Assembly (NCBI GenBank): GCA_041659565.1 | Contig: JBAZXZ010000004.1 | Location: forward strand, 140,411-204,410 | From: Altimarinus sp041659565 | GTDB lineage: Bacteria; Patescibacteriota; Gracilibacteria; BD1-5; UBA6164 | Length of the DNA: 64,000 nt | Reading direction: 5' to 3' | Part shown: piece after piece, positions 10,512 through 20,230 of the stretch | Position numbering within the stretch: the first letter of the stretch is position 1 | Layout: each line of letters opens with the position of its first letter | Made by a program: the position numbers and the translations under genes | Notes under the pieces: generated by a model | Databases searched by the model: none | Told to the model about the DNA's origin: nothing | Seen by the model: the letters and a program-made list of their open reading frames with translations, nothing else

Positions 10512-11963
10512 TTATTTGCATATTTTTTCTGCTGGATGATCAAGACAGAGAATTTTTTTGAAAGAATTATTTTCTTTTTTGATTATTTCAATTTGTTGTT
10601 GTTGATTTTTTACCACTTTCATAAGTGGAACTACAAGTGAAATATAACTTACAGATTTATATCAATTATCATCTGTTCTGACAAGTTCAGGAAAATACTT
10701 TTCAACATCTTGAGCTATAACTCATATATCACTTTTTCAGTCTTTTTTCCAATCAAATCGTACGGAATCTATTTTTAATATATCTTCATAATTTTCAAGA
10801 GGTCTTATATTAGTCTTCAATCTTCTATCTGACAAATTTGTAAATCCGCCATTGACAGTAAGACCATTTAGCATTTCAGCATGTCAAGTAACATTATTAA
10901 AAGCGAAGGGTCTTAATCCATTCCATGATCAATACTGGTCCCGAGCATTAGTTACTAAAAAATATGTATTAGCTCAATCATTTCTTATCATCGTTCCATA
11001 TGCTCAAGATACTGCTCTAAATTGTCAATATCCAAGTCATCAAACAACTTCTCCGGTTGCCCTAATATCACTTGAAACACTCAGCCTTTTTGTGATATTT
11101 ACAGGACTAATCGAAAAATTTGTTTCCCCTACTATTGTATTTACTCAAAATGGATTGTTTTGATTTATGAATCAACCAACATATAGACTACTATCGGTAT
11201 AAATACCTTTTCCATTATATGCTTTTACCCGAGTTGTATCATTCATATACCAACCACCACCATATGTTTCATTATACCAGCCAGTTGCTCATTGACTGCG
11301 AAACCAATTATTTGTATATGTAGTACCCCATTGAGGATTTGACCCATTAGTAACATTTTGATTGAGATGATAACCATCTGTGGTATCTGAATTGTTAGCA
11401 TTAGTTGCATTAGTTGCAGTTGTAGCATTTCCTGTAATACTAATTCACCAAGTCCCACTAGCTCATAATCATGTTTTAGTTGGAGCATCTGTAATACCAT
11501 ATCCTGCAATAGTAGTTGGTTTACTTGTTACTCATGTCCGTGGAACACTACTAGCAGTTGTAGCATTTCCTGTAATACTAATTCACCAAGTCCCACTAGC
11601 TCATAATCATGTTTTAGTTGGAGCATCTGTGATACCATATCCTGCAATAGTTGTCGGTTTACTTGTTACTCAGGCCCATGGAACAATGCTAGCAGTTGCA
11701 GCAGTTCATGTAATATTGATTCATGCAGTTCCTGCTAATATCTTTGTTGGATCGATACTTCAAGTATATATTCAACTATCATTTATATTTGTAAGTCTAA
11801 CTCTTACATTATTAAACCAAGTATTGTTTATTATATCTCATGTATTTACATCTCAAGAAGATAGATTAATTATATCTGTAGCATAAGATATAAAAACTCC
11901 TACTCATAAAAAGATTCATAACATAATAGATAAAATAATTTTTCTTGTAATATTTTTGAACAT
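10512..11963 (-). CDS. Exported fibre protein with C-terminal S74 (tail-spike) chaperone domain
   Basis: 483 residues. An N-terminal hydrophobic segment (about 8-29) looks like a signal peptide or anchor. It is followed by a W-F-N-N-V and G-I-Y-T-G-S-I-D-P-T-K-I head shared with the paralogue at 12782. Then come two near-identical 46-residue repeats with the tail-fibre motif A-G-Y-G-I-T-D-A-P-T-K. The middle part (N-N-W-F-R-S-x-G and W-Y-M-N-D) resembles phage tail-fibre and PilV-like adhesins. Residues about 375-483 form a peptidase S74 intramolecular chaperone (L-S-D-R-R-L-K-T-N-I, V-I-A-Q-D-V-E) ending in a coiled coil. This domain trims itself after trimer assembly. The product is probably a surface adhesin. 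Confidence 0.85.
11421..11696 (-). repeat. Two tandem 138-bp coding repeats inside the S74 fibre gene
   Basis: The second copy lies exactly 138 bases (46 codons) from the first and is nearly identical at the base level, which suggests recent duplication. A partial, more diverged third copy continues toward the gene start. Each unit encodes a G-Y-G-I-T-D-A-P-T-K motif. Confidence 0.85.
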
Positions 11964-11996
11964 AATATAAGGTTTTTAAATTTAAATTAATTATTT

Positions 11997-12743
11997 TTAT
12001 TTAACTAAAGGTAAAATATCCGGTGGTGGAATAGGCATATTTTTTTGTTCATTGATACGGGATTTTATCATAGAATTACATCTTTGTTTTATCATATCAT
12101 TTGATATTGTATTACAAATTTTTAGATTTTCTTCTGTTGGTTCCAATATCATAACTACTTGCATAATACATTGAAGGTCTTGATTATTAATTTCATTAGG
12201 CATCATTATACCACTATTTGTTTTAATATCTGTATCTGGAATTTTAAGTTTTTCACATATTTTTACATCCTTTTCTTTTATTGCTTTAGCTGTAATAACT
12301 TGTTGTTTACAAGTTTTTTGATTTTCTGTATCAACTTTATCACAAAAAGATGAATCAACTTTTTTTCTAGCTAATTCAGTATTAATAGCATTGATGCAAC
12401 TTTTTTTTAGAGAAGCATCTTCAAAAATATTACAAGATTGATCACTATCTTTTTCTTGAGTAAAATATGATATTACTCTTAATTCACACATTTCCACAGA
12501 TCTTGCTATACATTCACGATATACTGGTTCTTCTTTTAATTTAGTTCCAATTTTTGAAATAGAATCTTCTACACTTGGCAAATTTTGGACTGTTTTTGTA
12601 GTATTTTGAGATATTGGGGTTTGAATATTTACTCCAGTTTGAGTATCTATTTTTTTTTGTTCTTCCGTTTTTTTAGTTACACTACAAGAAAAAAGCAAGA
12701 AATTTAATAAAAAAAATATTAAGAAGATTTTTAGAGTTTTCAT
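11997..12743 (-). CDS. Cys-rich lipoprotein, unknown
   Basis: 248 residues. A signal peptide (about 5-20) runs into a lipobox-like L-L-F-S-C, so the mature protein is probably anchored through Cys-20 by the Lgt and LspA encoded in this window. The rest has about ten cysteines in regularly spaced pairs (C then 9-12 residues then C), a pattern that suggests small disulphide-linked helical hairpin repeats. No in-frame TGA occurs, but the protein has very few glycines. It lies between the two S74 fibre genes on the same strand and may be part of the same surface structure. The chosen ATG gives the best signal peptide. Confidence 0.7.
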   Translation of the reverse strand: MKTLKIFLIFFLLNFLLFSCSVTKKTEEQKKIDTQTGVNIQTPISQNTTKTVQNLPSVEDSISKIGTKLKEEPVYRECIARSVEMCELRVISYFTQEKDSDQSCNIFEDASLKKSCINAINTELARKKVDSSFCDKVDTENQKTCKQQVITAKAIKEKDVKICEKLKIPDTDIKTNSGIMMPNEINNQDLQCIMQVVMILEPTEENLKICNTISNDMIKQRCNSMIKSRINEQKNMPIPPPDILPLVK

Positions 12744-12781
12744 AAAAAAAAGTGAAAATATAAAGGTCTAGGGTTGATTAA

Positions 12782-14656
12782 CTATTTAAGTTTTTTCTCA
12801 ATTAGATCAAGTTTATTTTTTAATGTTTCAATTTCGTTTTGTTGTTCTTTTACAACTTTCATAAGTGGAATTACAAGTTTAGGATAATTAACTGCTTTGA
12901 ATCATTTATCATCAGTTTCTACAAATTCTGGAAAATATTTTTCTACTTCTTGAGCAATTATTCAGATATCTTTTTTTCAATCTTTTATCCAATCAAATCT
13001 AACTGGAGTAATTTTTAATATATCTTTTGAATTTTCTAGAGGTTTAATATTAGTTTTTAGTCTTTTATCTGAGGAAGAGATAAAAGCAGTAGCTGTTATA
13101 CTACTAGTATTAAATTGTTTTCCTGTATCATCCCAACGACTAAGCCAGCTTCCAGCACCACTTAGGAATCCAATATTATTTGAATTTGCATGAATATATT
13201 TTACACCATTTGGAGATTCATCGTCTCTTAATACTATATAGGTATAAGCTGCATTACCGAATCTAACATCTCAGAGTACATCTAATTTATTTAATGGGGA
13301 ATTTGTTCATATCCCAACTTTACCATAATTATTAAAAATAGCATTTTCATTATAATCAATTAATTCAATATAATATGGGTAGCTCGCTGTACTACCGATT
13401 TTTATTGATCCCATATTTGTTCCTCAATATCCACTTGAACCAATAGTTACATAACTACTATTACTAACATCATAAGTATAAAAATTATACATCACAGCAT
13501 CTTTAAAATTCATCCGACCTAGACTAGGATTTCCAGGATGTCTCATTTGTTCGATACGAGCACCATAATCTTCAGTTGAATCATCACTAAAATCAATATA
13601 TGTGTTACCACCATTATTACTTCTTAGTTCTATTCCAGCTGTACCCGCATTACTTCTCACATTCATAGCTGCACTTGTGGTATCATCATATATGTCTAAT
13701 TTAGCTGTTGGAGCATTAGTTCAAATACCAACTCTACCATTATATGTTCATCCTAATCCTACATACATTGTAGTAGTAGTACCAGCATTAGTTTGAAAAT
13801 AATATCCATTAGTAGTTGCACTTGAAACAATTGATCTATATGCACCATTAATTGTATCTTGATAATATCCTGCAGCTCCACCAGTTGACAAAATAGCAGA
13901 AGATCCAGCACGGATTGTTCCATTAACATCAAGTTTATATGAAGGAGAAATTGTACCGATTCCTACATTTGATCAAAAATAATTATCTGCAGTACCATTA
14001 GCATATATACTTCAACCAAGAACTTGAAATTGTTTTCAAGATGCAAGAGTGTGTATTCTAATATTTCCTGCAAAATTATCAATTTGTATATTTCAATTTG
14101 TTCAAGCTCAAGCTAATTGCATTTCACCTCATTCATTTGTTACATCCTGAGGATCAACTCTAAGATAATCAACATTAGTAGTTCCAACAACATCAAGTTT
14201 ATATCATGGGCTTGTTGTTCCAACACCTATATTACCACTTACATTTAGATTTCAAGTTATATTATCACCGGTAGTATTCACCCGATTATCTGTTATACCA
14301 GTACTTGTTATATATAAAGCATCATTGGTAAATGCTGATACATTTGTTGGTCTATTTATTACTCATGTCCGTGCCACATTGGTTGCATTAGTAGCTGTTG
14401 CTGCATTTCCAGTTATACTAATTCATCCAGTTCCTGCTGATATTTTTGTTGGATCAATACTTCAAGTATATATTCAAGTATCTGTTATATTTTGTAATCT
14501 ATTTTTTACATTATTAAACCAAGAAGTTGTAAGTACACTTCAGTCAGTTATAGGTTCTGATAGATTATCTATTGCATAACTTATAAAAACACCTATTCAT
14601 ACAAATATTCATAAAATAAGAGATAAAATAACCTTTTTTGTTATATTGTTAAACAT
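12782..14656 (-). CDS. Larger exported fibre protein with C-terminal S74 chaperone domain
   Basis: 624 residues, paralogous to the 483-residue protein at 10512. The first 85 residues match closely: hydrophobic segment about 8-28, W-F-N-N-V, and G-I-Y-T-G-S-I-D-P-T-K-I. The middle holds at least three shaft-like repeats of the form V-G-[I/V]-G-T then Y-K-L-D-V, as in tail spikes and other S74 proteins. Residues about 525-624 are the S74 domain (S-S-D-K-R-L-K-T-N-I, then I-I-A-Q-E-V-E) and a final coiled coil. Parts of the shaft, such as codons 330-410, use GGN rather than TGA for glycine, unlike neighbouring genes, which hints at uptake from a standard-code source. Confidence 0.85.
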
Positions 14657-14680
14657 AATTTTAAGTTTAAAATTTAATAA

Positions 14681-14950
14681 TTATTTTTGTGGATTTGCTT
14701 GTTCTTGAGCTTTTTGTAAACAAGCAACATTTACTAACTCAACTTTAGTTTTATCATTATATACAGAAAATGCTTTACATTCTTTATTTGAGGCTTGTTC
14801 AATTAGAGAATTTACAGCACTAGCATATCAATTATTAAATACTCAAATTGCAAATTTATTAAACATATCAAATCATATATATAAAATAGATATGATTATC
14901 CATACTGTCACAATTATAGTTTTCCAGTTCCAAAAGTTTTTGTTAAACAT
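14681..14950 (-). CDS. Small single-pass membrane protein, unknown
   Basis: 89 residues with one transmembrane helix (about 10-28) and a short outside part carrying two cysteines about 18 residues apart, then a Q/E-rich tail. It sits between the 624-residue S74 fibre gene and the fibrinogen-domain prepilin on the same strand, with short gaps, so it probably belongs to that surface unit. No family recognised. The start M-F-N-K-N resembles the M-F-N-N and M-F-K-N starts of the two fibre proteins, which may be coincidence. Confidence 0.55.
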
Positions 14951-14977
14951 ATATGTAAAAATTAAAAAATAAAAAAT

Positions 14978-16204
14978 TTAATGAGATATACAAGGAGTCA
15001 TTCCTCATCACATACAATACCGGGTTGTACTACAATTATCATCTGTTCATCAATTTCTTCAATTACATGTCCATGTAGATGGCCATATTCAAGAAATTGT
15101 AGAAGGATCTCATCAAGCACATAATCAACTAATAGGTTCAGTAGTTATATTTAGTAAAGTAGCACTTCAACATACTCAATTTATTTTTTGTAAACATTCA
15201 TTTAAAGCTCAACTCCAAGTATGAGTATCTAAACAATTAAATCAACAAATAGTTCAACTATAAGACCAAGATATAGAATCTGGATTCCAATTTGTTCAAT
15301 CAAATGTTTGTATATATGTATTTCAATTTGTAGGATATGTGTTTGCAAGCATAGTTCAAGAACATGTAGCAATTTTTGTTACTGAATTACTCATATCACA
15401 ATAAATTTCTGTAGTTCATGTACTAGTATTTATTAAATAATATCAAGATCTAAGTATTTCTCAGTCATATTCTTCTATATATTGTTCACAACTATTTCAT
15501 ATAATTCATACAGTAGTAGTTCAATAAAGGATATCCATAGAATATAATGAATTTGAAATACTTGTACTATTATCAAAAAATGCTGTATAATCTGAAGTTA
15601 AAGTACTTAATTCTAAACTTCAACTTGCTTGAATTTCAGGTATTGCTTGTATTGGAGTATTGTTTTCATCAACTAATATTCCAAGTTTTTTTCAAAATAT
15701 AATTGGATATCTTTCAGAGTAATCTACAGCATATGTTTTAGATATAACTCAAAAATTTCAAGTTACAGAATTATTTTCTAAAAATCCCATAACTCCAGGA
15801 TTTCTCAAATCTTTTGTTAAGAAATATGTGTAATACACTTGATCAAGAGGATCTTTTCAAGTTCATTTAAATCATATTTTTAATAAGATATCTTTTGATA
15901 GGTTTCATTGAAATCATATTAAAAATCAACTAGAATATAGATCTATTTTATTGTCTGGGACTGATAATTGAGCTTTGATTTTATATGAATCAAGAAGGGT
16001 ATATATATCTGATAGTTCAGATTTTCTAATTGAATCTCTTGAATTTAATAAATAAGATCTATATGATATATATCATATAGTAGATAAAATAGCTATTATT
16101 GTTACAACAATTATTAATTCTATAAGTGTAAAACCTTTATTATAGATTAATTTATAGTGTTTAATATCTAAAAAATTTGAAAATTTTGTATTCTTTTTCT
16201 TCAT
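14978..16204 (-). CDS. Type IV prepilin-like protein with fibrinogen-like domain
   Basis: 408 residues. The class III signal motif K-G-F-T-L-I-E-L-I-I-V-V is near residue 24, followed by the long N-terminal pilin helix, so the protein should be cut before Phe by a prepilin peptidase. Residues about 236-272 match the start of a fibrinogen-like/COLF domain: C-x-x-Y, G-Y-Y-L-I-N, and E-I-Y-C-D-M. The C-terminal third has many Cys and Trp in repeats (C-N-G-R-N-G-G-T-D-D-N-C) and may be disulphide-rich. Head of the minus-strand fibre cluster, and probably a pilus-tip or minor adhesin. The same fibrinogen-like element recurs in the prepilins at 20231 and 22691. Confidence 0.8.
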
Positions 16205-16269
16205 AGAATTAAAAATGGGTTAAAACTCTTTTTTATTATTATTTTACTTATATTTTTATAATATCAAAT

Positions 16270-17283
16270 TTATTTTATTGGGTAATAGTATCTTATATTT
16301 ACAATTTTCCAATTAGGATTATTTTCTTGGAGTAACTTATACATTCAATCGAAATGTAATAGTCAGTAAGTTATATAAATCTTACTATATTCACTTTTTA
16401 CTATTGAGTCTACAAGGTTTTTATTTCTATCTTCAAGTATCACACTAAATAAATCAGTATTTCAAATATATGTTAATAATTCTTTTGCTTGAGAGTCATT
16501 TTTAATTATAACATTTAATATTGCTTGATTTACATAAATAAGTATTTTTAATTCTTTATCATTTAATGAGCTTAATTCATTTAGAATTTGTTCACTAGCA
16601 TTGATTATTTGGGTATTTTCTTTTTTTTCTATATTTGACTTTGTTACTTTTTTCTCATAGATTTTTACAATCTCATCTAGATTTAAATCTACATTGAAAT
16701 CCAAGTTATTAACAAGTCAGATAAAATCATTATTATCTTGAAAAGTAACTCCATAAAGTCTACTCATATATTTATACAAATCAGGAGTAAAATTTACTCA
16801 TAAAGCTTCATCAAATTTTTGGCTTGATTCTTTACTTCATGGTTTAACTCATTCATAAAAATAAACTCCAGAAGATGTTTTGAAATCTCTTATATTTTTG
16901 CTTATTTGATCATAAAAATCTTTTTTAGCAATATGACTCATCGCTTGAAAAACTACAGTCTTTTTTCAATTTGAGATTGTATATTCTGGCATTTTTGCTG
17001 GATTTATATCATTGTTGTAATAAGCAAATCCTCAGATTATAATGATAATGATGTATATAAATAAACATACTTTGTAAATAAATAGTTTAATATATTCATT
17101 AAAATATAAAGCTTCTTTTTTTCTAAGTTTTTTCCAAGCAAAATAGATAAAAAAACTTATAATTAAGTACATAATTAGACTGATTATACTTTCTAATAAT
17201 TTAATTAATCAAGATATATAAAAAATCTCAGAAAGAAAAAATCAAAGTAAAAAGTAAGATATCAAGTATTTGTAATTTTTCAT
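16270..17283 (-). CDS. TraB/PrgY/GumN-like membrane protein
   Basis: 337 residues. Three hydrophobic segments lie within the first 100 residues. The soluble part then shows TraB-family traits: S-H-I-A near residue 114 (the place of the G-x-x-H motif), an F-Y-E-G motif near residue 139, and a late G-L-L-H-F-D-G segment before a hydrophobic end. TraB-like proteins include PrgY, which limits peptide pheromone activity in Enterococcus, and are thought to be metal proteases or chelators. The fit is moderate and the function here unknown. It is divergent from the VirB2-like gene, with 88 bases between them. Confidence 0.5.
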
Positions 17284-17371
17284 AAGAAAATTTAAAGTTA
17301 AATATTTTTTTGTATTTTCCTAAGTTTAAGTATAATTTAAATAAATCAATTATTTTTTATAAATTAAATTT

Positions 17372-17845
17372 ATGAATTACAAAAATATATTTAAATGAGT
17401 TTTAGTTTTTTTGCTTTTGTTTTTTTCTTTTTCACAAGTTTTTTCTTCAGGGAATCTTTTTACTGATGATGGAGAACTTCCTTATTGTGATAATAATGAA
17501 TGTAGTTATTCATCTTGAGTAAAATTAGTAAAGACATTGGTTGATAATAATGAAACAAGTAAAACTTTGTCAGAATATATACAGTCTGTGATTATTTATT
17601 TACTTACATTTTTAAGTATAATTGCTGTAATATACATAATATATGCTTGATTTAAAATAATGATATGATGATGAAGTGAAGATGCTTTAAAAAAATCAAG
17701 AACAACTATTTTACATGTAATTATATGAATAGTTATAATTTGGTTAGCTTATTCAATTGTTATTTTTATTATAGATATATTAAATTCAGCTTCTGTTGAA
17801 CCGATCACTTTAAGGTATAACTGAAATATAAATTCTAATATCTAA
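17372..17845 (+). CDS. VirB2-like / type IV secretion pilin-like membrane protein
   Basis: 157 residues: a signal peptide (about 9-27), a short Cys-containing segment (C-D-N-N-E-C), and two transmembrane helices (about 72-92 and 108-130) separated by Y-A-G-F-K-I-M-I-G-G-G-S-E-D-A-x-K-K-S. This loop is the hallmark of the small VirB2/TrbC-type proteins common in CPR genomes, where the helices pack in a pilus or pore. It may work with the VirB4-like ATPase at 3570. A strong terminator follows, separating it from the pilus operon. A TATAAT box lies at 17331-17336. Confidence 0.7.
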
Positions 17846-17855
17846 ATTCTAAAAT

Positions 17856-17891
17856 AAAAAAACTATTTTTTCTAAAAAAATAGTTTTTTTA
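17856..17891 (+). terminator. Hairpin terminator after the VirB2-like gene
   Basis: Long A/T stem with a CTA core (AAACTATTTTTT pairing with AAAAAATAGTTT) and a seven-T tail. It separates the VirB2-like gene from the pilus operon. Confidence 0.75.
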
Positions 17892-17986
17892 TTATTATTT
17901 TTGCTTCTGTTTAAAAAATATGATAATATTATAAGTAGTATAAGATTTAAAAACTCTTATCTTTTATCTTTTTATCTTTATAAGAT

Positions 17987-18502
17987 ATGATTTTACAAGA
18001 AGAAACAAAACAAAAAAATAAATTATTTGTTATATGATATGGGTTTCTAGCTTTATCAATTATAATTGTTGTATGACTCTTTCTTTTTAATTCATATTTT
18101 GAAAATAAAATTCAAAATCTAGAGGAAAATATATGAAAATATAATACTTCTATAAAAAAATTACAAGAAAATAGATCAGTACAAGTTTATACTCTACTTG
18201 AGGAAAATAAAAAATTGGTTGAAAGTTTAGAAAAAAAATCAAAGATTAATAATTTTATATACAATATTAGGGAACTGCAAACTGCATATACAATTATTTT
18301 TAAATGATTTAATTATTCAAATTGAATTATATCTACATCTGTTTTTGTACCTTTTAATATAAATATGACAGCAGCAAATAGAGTTTCATATTTTATAAAA
18401 AGTTATAGAGAAGATAAAAATTCTCTTTTTGACTTAGATTTTATAAATACATTTAATTGAAATGATAATATGACTTTTAATGTAAATTTTAAATTAAAAT
18501 AA
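17987..18502 (+). CDS. PilN-like type IV pilus assembly protein
   Basis: 171 residues: a short N-terminal tail, one transmembrane helix (about 13-35), a coiled coil (about 38-85), then a small alpha/beta domain. This is the PilN/GspL C-terminal layout. It is followed 19 bases later by a PilO-like gene and then a PilC-like gene, the order of a type IV pilus inner-membrane platform. Identification rests mainly on layout and order, since PilN sequences vary greatly. The upstream region and first dozen codons are copied ahead of the second pilin gene at 22691. No Shine-Dalgarno is seen. Confidence 0.6.
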
Positions 18503-18521
18503 TTCTTAACCTTTTAAAAAT

Positions 18522-19058
18522 ATGCAAACAAATAATCAAAATAAATTATTTTTTTATTCTTTGATACTTTTATCTCTTTTTATACTAATTTTTTTTACAA
18601 AAGATTTATATTTCTCTGTTTTAAAAAATATGGATTTATTTGAAACAAAACAAACAGAGTATAAAACACAATGAGAAACTTTAAAAAAATTACAAGACAT
18701 TGAAAAAAACTTGTGAAAAGATTTGAAAATGAATAAATATTTAAAAGAAGTTAAAGAAGATGAATTAATAGAATATTTCTATGGTTTTGTAAATAATAAT
18801 AGAAGTTGAAGTTGATATACTATTATAGACTCTATAAATATTGAAAAAGGAACAAAAAACGAATATTGATTTAATGAAAGTAAAATTAATTTAATTATAA
18901 CAGTATCAGATGAACAAGAAATGTTTAAAATGCTTGATTTTATTACATCAGAAGAATCATCATACCAATTTTTTATTGATAATTTTTCTTTTCCAAATGA
19001 TACTGATAATAAGTGAGGTTTTCAGGTTACTATACCAATAAGAATGTTTTATAAATAA
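18522..19058 (+). CDS. PilO-like type IV pilus assembly protein
   Basis: 178 residues: one N-terminal transmembrane helix (about 10-30), a coiled coil (about 38-85), then an alpha/beta domain ending in a strand (T-I-P-I-R-M-F). This is the PilO/GspM layout. PilO pairs with PilN in the periplasm-facing alignment subcomplex. It lies between the PilN-like and PilC-like genes with gaps of 19 and 14 bases. No outer-membrane secretin (PilQ) was seen, as expected for a cell without a classical outer membrane. The call rests on layout and gene order. Confidence 0.6.
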
Positions 19059-19072
19059 TCCTTTAAAAAATT

Positions 19073-20188
19073 ATGAATAATGAAATAGACACAAATAAAC
19101 AAGTAGATGAAAATATGTATGATAACTTTTATTTATTCAAGAAAGTATCATTAGTAGATAAATATAATTTTTATGATTATATGTGAATGATGATAGAATG
19201 ATGAGTATCAATATCTGATGCTTTATCTTCAGTCTCAAATAAAATAAGAAATACTTTTTTTGTAAGTAAAATTCATGAACTAAAAATGTATATATCAAGT
19301 TGAGATTCATTTAGTAAATCTATGAAAAAAATGCCTATGATTTTTTCAAATTCAGAGACTGCTATAATTGAATCTGGTGAAACGACATGAGATTTACATA
19401 CGACTTTTTTAAAGTTGAGTGAAGATTTAAAAAAAATACATAATCTACAACAAAAAATTAAATGAGCATTAACTTATCCTCTCATAATTTTTATTTTTCT
19501 TTTAATTGCTGTTTTAATAGTTTTGACTTATGTTATACCTGCTATTTTACCTATTTTTGATAATAGTTGAGTAGAATTACCATTTGCGACTATTATGCTT
19601 ATTAATGTATCTAATTTTATAAGAAATAATTCTATATTATTAATATTATTTTTTATATTTTCTCTTATATTTTTTAGTTTTTTTAAAAATACACAGAAAT
19701 GAAAATTAGTTATATCTAATTTTATTTTAAATTTCCCTATAGTTTGAAATGTTTATAGAAATTATATTTTATCTATATTTGCTTCAAATTTAGGAACACT
19801 TATGTCATCTTGAGTTCCAGTTGTAAAAGCATTAAAACTGGTTTCTAAAGCAATAAATAATGTAGAGTATCAAGAATTAATTTCTTTAATTTCAGATGAA
19901 GTTTCAAAATGAAATAAAATAACTGATGCAATGCAAGAAGCTGATAAAAAAGGTAAATATTTTACTCCTGATTTTATACAACTTTTCTCAGTTTGAGAAA
20001 AAACTGCTTCTTTAGATGTAGTTACAAAAAAAATTAGTTCACAGTATTCTATAGAAGTAGATAATTCTTTATGAAATCTCACAAAATGGATTGAACCAAT
20101 TGCCATACTTATCGCATGATTTTTTGTTGTATGGTTTGCTTTTGCTATATTTTGAGCAATTTTAAAAGTTACAGAAACTGTTAATTAA
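19073..20188 (+). CDS. pilC: PilC/GspF-like inner-membrane platform protein
   Basis: 371 residues, typical family length. Two GspF repeats are visible, each with a cytoplasmic helical part and membrane helices. The first has S-E-T-A-I-I-E-S-G-E-T-T-G near residue 108 and membrane segments near 145-170. The second has L-x-x-G-V-P-V near residue 250 and a V-x-E-K-T-A-S segment near 310. The last segment closes with a membrane helix. PilC is the rotating or scaffold subunit that couples the PilB/PilT ATPases to pilin insertion. Those ATPases and the prepilin peptidase are not in this window. Confidence 0.85.
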
Positions 20189-20230
20189 AAATAAGATAAA
20201 AGATAAAAGAAGATTTTAAAAACAAATTTA

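Noticed and set aside
11380..11886. 168-codon plus-strand open frame with internal repeats
   Set aside because: Its repeats are the antisense of the 46-codon repeats of the S74 fibre gene, whose minus-strand product has recognised domains.
10512..14656. Prophage remnant
   Set aside because: Only the S74 fibre proteins look phage-like. They have signal-like N-termini and there are no capsid, portal, terminase or integrase genes nearby.
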